Shown here: positions 6,375 to 13,029 of the stretch, one piece after another | Layout: each line of letters opens with the position of its first letter | How positions within the stretch are numbered: position 1 is the first letter of the stretch | From: CAZNER01 sp964572065 | GTDB lineage: Bacteria > Patescibacteriota > Dojkabacteria > JAHIVN01 | Direction of reading: 5' to 3' | NCBI GenBank assembly: GCA_964572065.1 | Contig: CAZNER010000042.1 | Location: 1-16,913 of the forward strand | DNA length: 16,913 bases | Translations under genes and position numbers: made by a program | Notes under the pieces: model-generated | Database searches by the model: none | What the model was told of the DNA's origin: nothing | The model's input: the letters and a program-made list of their open reading frames with translations, nothing else

Positions 6375-7007
6375 TTACTGATAACAACCTGAGTTCTCCA
6401 TTGCAATTATTTCTGCTTCCAAAAATTTAGATACACTTACAGCAGTTTTTTCCAGATCTTGAATGGTGCCATTATTAACCACATTAAAATCTACTTTATA
6501 TTTCTCATCTAACGCTGTTTCAGAAATATGCTGCTCACCGTGCACCGCGTCTTTATCTTTTCTTTCTACTCTGACATGATACCCGCCTCTTTCTATAACG
6601 GCATCTATCTCATTTGGATGTCTACCATCTGTAATTATAACATTTTTGTATTCCTTTTCTTCAATAACCTTAAACAGATGATTAACCCAAAAATTATAAT
6701 CTATAGTTCTATAAAATTGACCATACGCTTGCATAATTTCTCGCGGGGTCCAATAATCATTCATATCTGAATTATTCCAGAAACCACCGCTATCAGCTTT
6801 TGGATATCTCTTATCCAGAACTTCTTTTTCATCACCCCAAAGCTGTTCATAAGACAAATCAAAATCTTGTTGAACTTTGGTTTTTAATTCATGAGCATAC
6901 GCCATTAATACATAAGGAGCGCCGGTTCTTTTTTGAAGCTCTGCTGCCAACATTCTAGCGAATGTGTCTTTACCTGACCTTGCCTTACCTGATATCACAA
7001 TTAACAT
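6375..7007 (-). CDS. Deoxynucleoside monophosphate kinase-like enzyme, 210 aa
   Basis: Phosphorylates (deoxy)nucleoside monophosphates to diphosphates using ATP, supplying dNTP synthesis and often unusual bases in phages. The N-terminal P-loop is GKARSGKDT (7-15), with the SGKD variant typical of phage dNMP kinases of the T4 gp1 kind. A helical substrate domain (about 55-115) follows, with YWTPREIMQAYGQ and FWVNH. The strand-loop IITDGRHPNEID (124-135), containing D127 and R129, is the hallmark DxRxxxE segment. Length is normal. It starts at ATG 7007 with AAAGGGGG upstream. It clusters with the small P-loop kinase and the HD phosphohydrolase. Confidence 0.88.
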   Translation of the reverse strand: MLIVISGKARSGKDTFARMLAAELQKRTGAPYVLMAYAHELKTKVQQDFDLSYEQLWGDEKEVLDKRYPKADSGGFWNNSDMNDYWTPREIMQAYGQFYRTIDYNFWVNHLFKVIEEKEYKNVIITDGRHPNEIDAVIERGGYHVRVERKDKDAVHGEQHISETALDEKYKVDFNVVNNGTIQDLEKTAVSVSKFLEAEIIAMENSGCYQ

Positions 7008-7017
7008 AAATCCCCCT

Positions 7018-7167
7018 TTAAACCGTTTTTTCCATCATATTCTTCACCAGCTTATGTGTCTTGTCATAAGCATCCTGTAAAAATCTTCTATGTTGTTTTC
7101 TATTTTCCTTTACTATAGCATCTCTGCGAGCATAAGGATCTTTAATCTTTTTAGGATCTTTAGCCAA
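7018..7167 (-). CDS. Small basic protein, 49 aa, TTG start
   Basis: Fills the 169-base gap between the dNMP kinase and the cysteine-containing small gene. Reads MAKDPKKIKDPYARRDAIV... and ends ...MMEKTV; about a third of the residues are Lys or Arg and it is probably all helical. I chose TTG 7167 because AGGTGA lies five bases upstream. An in-frame GTG at 7176, directly after the upstream TAG, would add three residues but leaves little room for an SD. The stop is ten bases before the dNMP kinase ATG. The family is not recognised. Confidence 0.6.
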   Translation of the reverse strand: MAKDPKKIKDPYARRDAIVKENRKQHRRFLQDAYDKTHKLVKNMMEKTV

Positions 7168-7176
7168 CGTGCTCAC

Positions 7177-7440
7177 CTACCTAACTTTGAATTTATTGAT
7201 ACTATGCTTGAGTTTAGTATCATGTCTTTTCAACTTACCGACTAAATCTTTCATAAATTTTTCTTCTTTAGATAATGTCCTTTTTATGTCTTCCAAATCA
7301 TTATCCCTTTCTACCTCTATAAACTTCACGACATATTCCTTACATTGAGGATTACTCTCTGGAGCACACTTTTTATCTCCTTCCTCACAGAAACACTCTA
7401 TATCCATACCATCAAACTTTACCCAGAGTTTTTTAATCAT
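7177..7440 (-). CDS. Small protein with four-cysteine N-terminal cluster, 87 aa
   Basis: C16, C18, C25 and C33 (ECFCEEGDKKC...QCKEY) form a possible metal knuckle. A charged helical C-terminus rich in Lys follows. The preferred start is ATG 7440, which overlaps the TGA of the upstream gene as ATGA, with AGAGG at usable spacing. An in-frame ATG at 7458 would add six residues but lies inside the upstream gene without an SD. Coupled translation with the DIP1984-like gene is likely. The function is unknown. Confidence 0.7.
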   Translation of the reverse strand: MIKKLWVKFDGMDIECFCEEGDKKCAPESNPQCKEYVVKFIEVERDNDLEDIKRTLSKEEKFMKDLVGKLKRHDTKLKHSINKFKVR

Positions 7441-7838
7441 TCGACCTCTATGCTCCAATTACTGCCGCTTATTGCATTATCTAATAAAATATATTCTTCT
7501 AAAAGATTATTTCTCTGCTCCATTAAATTTGATATACTAAGAGATTTATCTAAATTAGATATTAAATCAGTAAGTATATCTATTTTCATTTTTGTAGTTT
7601 GCCGTAAATGAATAGCATTAGTAATACTAACATCAGATTTACTTACTTTTATTTTATTACTATTATTTACATTATTAATAGCAACTTTATAAGATTGCAA
7701 CTTATCATGTAATTCAAATAAATCACTTATGACCTCATTAACTTTTTCTCTCATATCCACATCCATTAAATGGTCATTTAATTCATCTATTTGCTGCTTG
7801 ACATTTTCTTTTCTTGTCAATAATTCTCCCAATAACAT
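7437..7838 (-). CDS. DIP1984-like coiled-coil protein, 133 aa
   Basis: An almost wholly helical protein. The order of motifs is LGELLTRKENVKQQIDELNDHL (split here as LGELLTRKENV, then QQIDELNDHL), an inner helix ending in INNVNNSNK, then LRQTTKMKIDILTDLIS. This matches the pattern of the DIP1984/septicolysin-like family: L-x-EAL-x-R-x-x-LQ at the start, INxTN in the middle, and RDxLxxxxxxLxxL near the end. The biochemical role of that family is not established. It starts at ATG 7838 with AAAGGAG. Directly upstream lies the left inverted repeat (7853-7871), which brackets the zinc-ribbon gene. Confidence 0.7.
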   Translation of the reverse strand: MLLGELLTRKENVKQQIDELNDHLMDVDMREKVNEVISDLFELHDKLQSYKVAINNVNNSNKIKVSKSDVSITNAIHLRQTTKMKIDILTDLISNLDKSLSISNLMEQRNNLLEEYILLDNAISGSNWSIEVE

Positions 7839-7852
7839 TTAAATCTCCTTTT

Positions 7853-7871
7853 ATATAGTTGTCCATCATAA
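7853..7871. repeat. Inverted repeat, left copy (pairs with 8773-8791)
   Basis: The plus strand reads atatagttgtccatcataa. Its reverse complement matches 8773-8791 at 18 of 19 positions. The two copies flank exactly one gene (7878-8705), and each lies in the gap just after a stop codon. It could be a long-range RNA stem around the gene or the ends of an inserted cassette. Confidence 0.6.
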
Positions 7872-7877
7872 AACTTT

Positions 7878-8705
7878 TTAATCTAGTGCTGTTGAACAAT
7901 TACCGCAGAATTTCATTGAAGATCTCCACCTACGGCCACAAGTTGGACATTGAATTTTAGTTTTAACCGTGACGGCTCTTTTTACCTTCCTGACTCTTCC
8001 ACGTTTCTTGATAGCACCTTTTAATCTTATTACTATAACTGATGATTGGCTTTCCAAAGCTCCTACAGTCCCATAATTAAATCTTTGATTAGACTTGGAG
8101 CCTTTTACTGTTATAACCTCATCAGCCTTTGGTTCTATCTTAGGTGATGTAAGTGATGGGTCTACCAGACTTTTAGTACATTTCTTAAAACCACTGTTAT
8201 TACAATGATACAGATTATTAGAACATGAAAAACTACTATTACCGGAAGAAAAACCGCCGGTATTATTAGTCCAATCCATTCTATAATTACTACCACTATT
8301 ACCACCAAATGTGGTATCTGGATCACCGTATATTAACCAAGGCGTTACAAATTCATTCTTTTGCTCATACCAGAATTCCACTCTCACCATTCCATCATCA
8401 ATTCTGTCGCCACGAAAATTGGCTATTTCTTTGGTCTTCTGGATAGATCTGAATTTGTGTGTAACTCTTAAACCTTTCATAAAACCTTCCAATTCTCTAG
8501 TACTGTTTCCTGGTACTATATATCTACGACCACCCATTACATCTTTACCATCGACTTCAATCTTTGCGACGGCTGTTCTTGAATCTTTGTTCTTCAGTAA
8601 AATAGAATACTCGGAACCAAAAGGCAGTCTAACTACACCTTTTGTTTCTCTCATTATTTTACCTCTGTATTTTATTACTGCTATAAAATTATTATGATAC
8701 ATCAT
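7878..8705 (-). CDS. Zinc-ribbon protein with N-terminal beta domain and Gly/Asn/Ser linker, 275 aa
   Basis: The N-terminal domain (about 18-120) is beta-rich with GKDVMGGRRYIVPGN and RGDRIDDGMVRVEFWYEQ blocks, which I know only as a recurrent phage/metagenome pattern. The middle (about 125-180) is a flexible Gly/Asn/Ser stretch with four cysteines and a histidine (SCSNNLYHCNN, KKC). The C-terminus is a textbook zinc ribbon, C253-x2-C256 and C267-x2-C270, after a highly basic segment (KKRGRVRKVKR). The start is ambiguous: ATG 8705 and 8702 follow GGAGGAGGT, and an internal ATG (residue 18, MRETKG) has its own AGAGG. The gene is bracketed by inverted repeats. A structural or nucleic-acid-binding role is inferred only. 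Confidence 0.8.
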   Translation of the reverse strand: MMYHNNFIAVIKYRGKIMRETKGVVRLPFGSEYSILLKNKDSRTAVAKIEVDGKDVMGGRRYIVPGNSTRELEGFMKGLRVTHKFRSIQKTKEIANFRGDRIDDGMVRVEFWYEQKNEFVTPWLIYGDPDTTFGGNSGSNYRMDWTNNTGGFSSGNSSFSCSNNLYHCNNSGFKKCTKSLVDPSLTSPKIEPKADEVITVKGSKSNQRFNYGTVGALESQSSVIVIRLKGAIKKRGRVRKVKRAVTVKTKIQCPTCGRRWRSSMKFCGNCSTALD

Positions 8706-8732
8706 AAGTACCTCCTCCTTTTTAACAGACCA

Positions 8733-8765
8733 CCAGTTAAGGCCTCATTGTTTATTTTAAACTGG
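8733..8765 (-). promoter_or_regulatory. Inverted repeat / hairpin upstream of the zinc-ribbon gene
   Basis: CCAGTT at 8733-8738 pairs with AACTGG at 8760-8765, extendable to 8 bp with one bulge. It lies in the 91-base gap between the cold-shock gene and the zinc-ribbon gene. On the minus strand the element begins CTAACC and is followed two bases later by TTTAAAATA. This matches the CTAACC-N2-TTTA opening of the two hairpin motifs at 1177-1198 and 12997-13018. It may be a promoter or operator. No convincing -35/-10 pair or U-tract is present. Confidence 0.35.
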
Positions 8766-8772
8766 TTAGGAA

Positions 8773-8791
8773 TTATGATGAACAACTATAT
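8773..8791. repeat. Inverted repeat, right copy (pairs with 7853-7871)
   Basis: The plus strand reads ttatgatgaacaactatat, the complement of 7853-7871 with a single mismatch. It lies six bases after the stop of the cold-shock gene in transcript order. In the mRNA, this copy and its partner could pair and loop out the whole 275-residue gene. Confidence 0.6.
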
Positions 8792-8796
8792 TTTCC

Positions 8797-9012
8797 TTAT
8801 TCTAATACTACAGACTTAGCCTGCAATCCTTTTTCCTCTTGTTCAAGAATAAAGGATACCTTTTGCCCAGCTTTCAGGGTTTTAAACCCGTCCATTTCAA
8901 TACTGGTAAAATGCACAAAATATTCCTCACCTTCAACATCATCACGGGTTAAAAATCCATAACCTCTTTGATTGCTGAACCATTTTACTTCTCCACTAAA
9001 TCTTTCACTCAT
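8797..9012 (-). CDS. Cold-shock domain protein, 71 aa
   Basis: A single OB-fold RNA/ssDNA-binding domain of the CspA type. It shows GEVKWFSNQRGYGFL at the start, RNP1 as RGYGFLTR (16-23) and RNP2 as YFVHFTSI (31-38), then GFKTLKAGQKVSF and a C-terminal QAKSV strand. Length is standard for the family. It would act in the cytoplasm to melt RNA structure or antiterminate. The start is ATG 9012, with AGGGGGA about eleven bases upstream. The gap after it (8706-8796) holds an inverted repeat and one of the long-range repeat copies. It may help translate phage mRNA, given the hairpins noted near several SDs, but this is speculation. Confidence 0.95.
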   Translation of the reverse strand: MSERFSGEVKWFSNQRGYGFLTRDDVEGEEYFVHFTSIEMDGFKTLKAGQKVSFILEQEEKGLQAKSVVLE

Positions 9013-9053
9013 AACTCTAAAATCCCCCTAAAAATAATTTTTTTAAACTGTTG

Positions 9054-9284
9054 CTATTTATCCTGCTTATTTCTAAAGAAAAACCATTCTATAGGTTTAA
9101 CTATTAAATAGGCGATTACACTGTCAATCCAGCCCATTACTTTTTCTGTTAGTTTTTTAGCTCCTGTAACAATTAAATCGTCCCACGGGACAGGAGTCAT
9201 AGCAACAATTTTATCCGCTATTAAAATCACTAAAAGCGTTGTATACCAAAATTTAACTGGCCAAAGAATTATATCTAGTATCAT
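9054..9284 (-). CDS. Small membrane protein, candidate holin, 76 aa
   Basis: A hydrophobic helix spans about residues 2-28 (ILDIILWPVKFWYTTLLVILI). A short loop with PVPWDD and an amphipathic helix follow. A second hydrophobic stretch runs about 51-70 (IDSVIAYLIVKPIEWFFF), and the tail is charged (RNKQDK). Two membrane helices, small size, a charged C-terminus and a position directly after the amidase gene fit a class II-like holin. Holins share no diagnostic sequence, so this stays a positional guess. It could also be an unrelated small membrane protein. It starts at ATG 9284 with GAGGGGG upstream. Confidence 0.6.
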   Translation of the reverse strand: MILDIILWPVKFWYTTLLVILIADKIVAMTPVPWDDLIVTGAKKLTEKVMGWIDSVIAYLIVKPIEWFFFRNKQDK

Positions 9285-9314
9285 ATAAATTCCCCCTCTG
9301 TTTATTGGTATATC

Positions 9315-9845
9315 TTAAACAACACCTAATGTGTCGTAAATCGCATTTTTTAATGCTTCTACAAATGCATCATATCTTTCTTGTACTCTCATATAGTCAA
9401 CATTATTATCTATAAAAAAAGGCTCTATCAAAATACAAGGTGCTTTAGTATATCTCAAAATATAACCACCTCTATCTTCAGAACCCTTACCTTTAATTCC
9501 TCTGTCATACAGACCTAACGTTTGTATAATATATTTTTGAAATATTCTAGCTATTTCTTTTCCCTTTTTTGATGTACGGTAATATAAAACTTCACTTCCG
9601 GAAGCCTTTTTATTAAAAGCATTACAATGAAATGATACCACAAAATCTGGGTTTAACTTGTTTACTTTGTCAGGTAGATCTCTATAAGTATCTCTATATA
9701 CTATTTCCACTTCATAATTACGATTTATCTTATTTTTGATATCCTTGACAAGTTTTTCATTAAACTCAAATTCGCATTTACCATAATCCTCATTACAAGC
9801 CCCAGGTCTGTTTTTCTTGTGGCCTATAACTAACGCTACTTTCAT
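9315..9845 (-). CDS. N-acetylmuramoyl-L-alanine amidase (Amidase_3), endolysin
   Basis: A zinc amidase that cleaves the bond between N-acetylmuramic acid and the peptide stem of peptidoglycan. The candidate zinc ligands are H9 (VIGH), a glutamate in CEFEFNE (E25 or E27) and H72 (SFHCNAF). The catalytic glutamate is E140 in ILIEPFFIDN. The 176 residues cover only the catalytic domain. There is no signal peptide, so export would need a holin, and no cell-wall-binding domain is visible. It starts at ATG 9845 with AAAGGGG. The small two-helix membrane protein follows, consistent with a lysis pair. A virion-associated lysin is the alternative. Confidence 0.93.
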   Translation of the reverse strand: MKVALVIGHKKNRPGACNEDYGKCEFEFNEKLVKDIKNKINRNYEVEIVYRDTYRDLPDKVNKLNPDFVVSFHCNAFNKKASGSEVLYYRTSKKGKEIARIFQKYIIQTLGLYDRGIKGKGSEDRGGYILRYTKAPCILIEPFFIDNNVDYMRVQERYDAFVEALKNAIYDTLGVV

Positions 9846-9862
9846 ACCATTCCCCTTTCACT

Positions 9863-10858
9863 TTACAAATTAGCCGCTAACATAGCTCCTTGAGCCACAG
9901 CAGTCATAGGGTCTTTTGCGCGCCTTACCCCACTTATTTTCAATGGAAAATCTAATCCATTTAAACTGGCTTGTATTTTATCAGTAAAACCTTTGGCTTT
10001 TGACAACCCACCAGACACCACGATAGGCACAGGCTCTCTGAATAAAGGTAATTCTTTCTCTCTTTTTCCAAGCTCATACGCTATGTTTTGTAAAGTATAA
10101 TTAATTACTGAGCTGTAATATACAGAAACCGCATCCATTATATGGTTAGAAGGTTTAATTAAATCTACGCCGGCTTCTTTTTCCATTTGAACTAAACTTT
10201 GAGAAATATCTAACGCCTCGCTTACAGATTTATCTATAAAATCACCGGCTTTAGTCATACTGAATTCTATTAGAGGATCACCCTCATGAATAACGGCCAC
10301 GTTGCATAAACCAGCGCCATAAGATAGACACACACCGGTAAGACCATCATCTATAAGCTCTGACAAAGCAATGGCAAAACTTTCATTAATTGGTTGAGAT
10401 TCATAACCCATTTCACCTAGATACATATTCATAATTTCTGTATGATACACAATGTTAAATACAGCATCTATAGGTTTAGCTGGTACTGAATATACCAGTT
10501 TATCTCCTTTTTCACCCTGACCTATTAAAGTCTTAATAATAAGCTTCAACATAGGTAGAGATGTTTTTTCCCTTGGAGATATAATACCTTTAAACATAGG
10601 TCTTCTAGCTGTATCATTTCTTTCAATCGCTATTTCTAATGCATCTTCCCCTACAACTACAAATGAACCATCAGAATCAACGATGAAGTTCGAACCCCGT
10701 TTTTCTAACGACATTCTTATACTATTTCTGTTAACTTCGGATTTTGGAACTATCTGATAAAAAGCATCTCGCTCCATTTTAAACACAGCAGAACCCTCTT
10801 CATCAAGGTATGCTGCAACAATCATATTAGTACCAATATCCAACCCTTTTCCTGTCAT
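9863..10858 (-). CDS. Actin-like ATPase (Alp/ParM/MreB-Hsp70 fold), 331 aa
   Basis: ASKHA-fold motifs occur in order: phosphate-1 LDIGTN (6-11), an Hsp70-like YSVPAKP (123-129), the connect-1 region INESFAIALS with E159, phosphate-2 in CLSYGAGLCNVAVI (177-190), and adenosine motif VVSGGLSKAKG (280-290). The length matches bacterial actin-like proteins, and no Hsp70 substrate domain follows. At phosphate-2 the usual Asp of D-x-G-x-G is Ser179, so hydrolysis may be altered. Such proteins in phages and plasmids form filaments that segregate or position DNA. The coiled-coil gene immediately upstream is a possible partner. It starts at ATG 10858 with AAGGAGGAG. Confidence 0.85.
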   Translation of the reverse strand: MTGKGLDIGTNMIVAAYLDEEGSAVFKMERDAFYQIVPKSEVNRNSIRMSLEKRGSNFIVDSDGSFVVVGEDALEIAIERNDTARRPMFKGIISPREKTSLPMLKLIIKTLIGQGEKGDKLVYSVPAKPIDAVFNIVYHTEIMNMYLGEMGYESQPINESFAIALSELIDDGLTGVCLSYGAGLCNVAVIHEGDPLIEFSMTKAGDFIDKSVSEALDISQSLVQMEKEAGVDLIKPSNHIMDAVSVYYSSVINYTLQNIAYELGKREKELPLFREPVPIVVSGGLSKAKGFTDKIQASLNGLDFPLKISGVRRAKDPMTAVAQGAMLAANL

Positions 10859-10869
10859 AATTCTCCTCC

Positions 10870-11628
10870 TTATTTCTTATCGGGTAATTTATCCATTAAC
10901 CCTTTTAATTTACTCATTTTAGATTGAGTTTCATTAGGTTCAGTTTTAATATCTTTATACTTGATAAAGGCCGTTAAATCTTCACCTTCTCCATCTTCCA
11001 GTGGATCTATAAATGTAGTTTCTATTTGAGGCCGATCTTCGTCTATTATAACACCGTCCTCAGACATTACTACTGTAACTGAAAGCTCCTCAAGTTTTTT
11101 ACTCTGAGCTTCCAGTAATTCTGTTATTCTATCTATCTTTTCATCAGCTTTTTCTTTATCTATACTCAAAGAATTTATAGCTTCATTCTTCTGAAAAATT
11201 TCTCTTTCTAAATCTTTTTCATTTTCTTTAAGTTTAGCTATTTCATTATTTAAGCCGGCAGTGGAAACTTCAAATTCTTCTATCCTTTTTAAAAGCTTCT
11301 CTTCATTCTTTTTAAAAGCTTCCACCGCAGATTTTAATTCCTTGGTCTTCTTTTTATGAGAAGCAGTCACTTCATCTATAGCGCCGGCAACGGCCTTTCT
11401 TACTTCTTCATCTACCTGCTCACCAGTAAATCCTTGAGTAGGAACTTCTTTTTTAGCTAATTGAATTGATAGATTAGCAATCTCTTTTTTTAACTCATTT
11501 ATCAAATCAGTTTGGTCGTAAGATTGCTGCGCTGCAAGTTGTTGACGTCTCTGTAAATCTCTAGGGCCACCGCTAGTTAATTTCCTACCATCAGGTTTAA
11601 CAAATTCTTTATTATATTTAATTGCCAT
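10870..11628 (-). CDS. Long coiled-coil protein, 252 aa, possible filament partner
   Basis: A basic, disordered N-terminus (GRKLTSGGPRDLQRR, residues 14-28) leads into a long heptad-rich coiled coil from about 40 to 60 and 72 to 185, dominated by Lys and Glu. A short beta-prone acidic segment follows (VVMSEDGVIIDEDRPQ, then FIDPLEDGEGED), and then a basic amphipathic C-terminal helix. It has no enzyme motif. It lies directly upstream of the actin-like gene with an 11-base gap, so the two are co-expressed. A role as adaptor or scaffold for the filament is inference from adjacency only. A virion scaffold is another option. Confidence 0.75.
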   Translation of the reverse strand: MAIKYNKEFVKPDGRKLTSGGPRDLQRRQQLAAQQSYDQTDLINELKKEIANLSIQLAKKEVPTQGFTGEQVDEEVRKAVAGAIDEVTASHKKKTKELKSAVEAFKKNEEKLLKRIEEFEVSTAGLNNEIAKLKENEKDLEREIFQKNEAINSLSIDKEKADEKIDRITELLEAQSKKLEELSVTVVMSEDGVIIDEDRPQIETTFIDPLEDGEGEDLTAFIKYKDIKTEPNETQSKMSKLKGLMDKLPDKK

Positions 11629-11630
11629 AA

Positions 11631-11879
11631 TTAAACATCCCCATTTTCTACTTCCTTGACCGATTCATAAGGGCCAAGAAGCCTTCTCCTTATTTCTGCA
11701 ACACATTCATTTAATTCTCCACAAAAATTTTTGTAATTATTATAACTCGGTTTAACATAATACTTACAAAATTTAAAAAGAATATAATTTAAATCACCAT
11801 TAACTTTTACATTTACACCAACCATAGCATCTACTACTTTATCCATAGCTGGTCTATTTTCCTGTTTGATATAGGGCAT
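11631..11879 (-). CDS. DUF6899-like conserved phage protein, 82 aa
   Basis: It opens MPYIKQENRPAMDKVVDAM, continues with GDLNYILFKFCKYYV, NYKNFCGELNECVAEIRRRL and GPYESVKEVENGDV. This order of blocks (MPYIKxExR at the start, G-x-LNYxxxKL, an NY-x-x-L helix, Y/R-R-R-x-xxPYE, and a C-terminal ENGDV) is the signature of a small, nearly invariant phage family I know as DUF6899. Its function is not established. It starts at ATG 11879 after AAAGGAGAGG and ends two bases before the coiled-coil gene. Confidence 0.85.
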   Translation of the reverse strand: MPYIKQENRPAMDKVVDAMVGVNVKVNGDLNYILFKFCKYYVKPSYNNYKNFCGELNECVAEIRRRLLGPYESVKEVENGDV

Positions 11880-11894
11880 TTTCCTCTCCTTTCC

Positions 11895-12380
11895 TTAATC
11901 CATAAAATATCTTACTGCTAAATCACAGGCTTCAATTTCGTTCTTAACCCAGACATGTACAGCATTTCTAACAAAAGGATGTCTGCAGTATTCATCTGAC
12001 ATGTGGTCCCCATTAAAAATACCAATAACAGCTTTATCACGTGAGTCAGCATACCAAGCCAACTCAAACATAGTTCCTATTAAAGCTTTTTCTGGATCAT
12101 ACCTATGAAAATTAGCAAAGCACATAGTGCTTTCTTTTACTGCCATCCTATCTTTAGGAACAATCAAATCCACCCCATCAGTTTCATAAACTTTTTCTCT
12201 AACAGTAGATTCAGATTGAACACTTCTGTTAAATGCGTTGTGACATGGATCTATCACATTAAAATGATTAACATTAACATTCAGCTCATTAAAGTAATCC
12301 CTAACTTTCCTTCTCCATCCGTAAGTCTCTGGGGCAATAGATGATATCTGCCCAATCAAATAAATAGTTTGTTCTCTCAT
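11895..12380 (-). CDS. Nucleoside 2-deoxyribosyltransferase-like protein, 161 aa
   Basis: Enzymes of this family swap or hydrolyse the base of deoxynucleosides or deoxynucleotides. The N-terminal strand TIYLIGQIS (5-13) with GWRR (21-24) corresponds to the IYLAGP...W-R opening. The block CFANFHRYDPEKALIGTMFE then LAWYAD (87-111) places E106 where the catalytic nucleophile glutamate sits in the family's GTxFELGYA motif. HPFVRNAVHVW (134-144) near the end is shared with phage members. The normal D before the G-T pair is replaced by L100-I101, so activity needs testing. It starts at ATG 12380 with AAAGGAG. Neighbouring glycosyltransferase and kinase genes suggest base salvage or base modification. 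Confidence 0.8.
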   Translation of the reverse strand: MREQTIYLIGQISSIAPETYGWRRKVRDYFNELNVNVNHFNVIDPCHNAFNRSVQSESTVREKVYETDGVDLIVPKDRMAVKESTMCFANFHRYDPEKALIGTMFELAWYADSRDKAVIGIFNGDHMSDEYCRHPFVRNAVHVWVKNEIEACDLAVRYFMD

Positions 12381-12393
12381 TTTCCTTCTCCTT

Positions 12394-12981
12394 TTACTTC
12401 CTTTTATATTCTACGTGATCTATTAATCCGTATTTCTTTGCCTCTTCCGGTGACATATGAAAATCTCTCTCCATATCTTTCCTTATTTTCTTTATTGGTT
12501 GTCCTGTCATTTTCGAATAACTATCCGCCATCTTTTCATGTAATTTGGCTATATGTTCATAGGCTACTTTTATATCACCAAATTTTCCTCTTGGACCACC
12601 AGACAATTCATGAATCATAATATCTGCGTTAGGTAACGAATATCTCTTACCCTTAGCTCCAGCAGCAAGTATAAAACTACCGGCGCTTGCTATAGTCCCA
12701 TAACCTACTGTAACTACATCTGGTTTAATGTAATTCATTGTGTCATAAATCGCATACATTGACTGAATTTCTCCGCCGGGAGAATTGATATACATCCATA
12801 TATCTTTATCCATATCGTTAGCTTCTAAAAATAATAATTGAGCTACTATACCGTCGGCCATTTCACTTGTAAATTCACCGTTCAAAAATATAATACGATC
12901 TCTAAGTAACCGACTAAACAAATCATATATTTTTTCCTGATCCTTTTCGCCTTTTTCTATAACATATGGTACTCTATACAT
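12394..12981 (-). CDS. clpP: ClpP serine protease, complete, 195 aa
   Basis: An S14 protease that forms a barrel and degrades proteins fed by a Clp ATPase. The catalytic triad is intact: S99 in GTIASAGSFILAAG (95-108), H124 in IMIHELSGG (121-129) and D173 in ERDFHMSPEEAKKYGLID (171-188). The INSPGG oxyanion motif is at 65-70. Length and architecture match housekeeping ClpP. There are no fused scaffold or protease-maturation extensions, which would be expected in a prohead protease. It starts at ATG 12981 behind AAAGGAAAGG. The 48-base gap upstream holds the hairpin motif at 12997-13018. No ClpX or ClpA gene is in the window, so it would have to use host unfoldases or act on capsid proteins by itself. 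Confidence 0.96.
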   Translation of the reverse strand: MYRVPYVIEKGEKDQEKIYDLFSRLLRDRIIFLNGEFTSEMADGIVAQLLFLEANDMDKDIWMYINSPGGEIQSMYAIYDTMNYIKPDVVTVGYGTIASAGSFILAAGAKGKRYSLPNADIMIHELSGGPRGKFGDIKVAYEHIAKLHEKMADSYSKMTGQPIKKIRKDMERDFHMSPEEAKKYGLIDHVEYKRK

Positions 12982-12996
12982 AATTCCTTTCCTTTC

Positions 12997-13018
12997 CCTC
13001 TACTATTAAAGAGGTTAG
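12997..13018 (-). promoter_or_regulatory. Conserved hairpin motif upstream of clpP (copy B)
   Basis: On the minus strand it reads CTAACCTCTTTA then ATAGTAGAGG, identical to 1177-1198 at 20 of 22 positions. CCTCT pairs with AGAGG across an 8-base loop, and the two differences fall in the loop, so the stem is conserved. It lies between the stop of the glycosyltransferase gene and the start of clpP. Here a second SD (AAAGG) follows the hairpin. Confidence 0.5.
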
Positions 13019-13029
13019 TTAATTATAAT

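Noticed and set aside
7853..8791. Insertion sequence
   Set aside because: The repeats enclose a zinc-ribbon protein without any transposase motif, and no target-site duplication is visible outside them.
12105..12620. Plus-strand open frames opposite the deoxyribosyltransferase-like and clpP genes
   Set aside because: They are antisense shadows of well-supported genes, without SD or recognisable composition.
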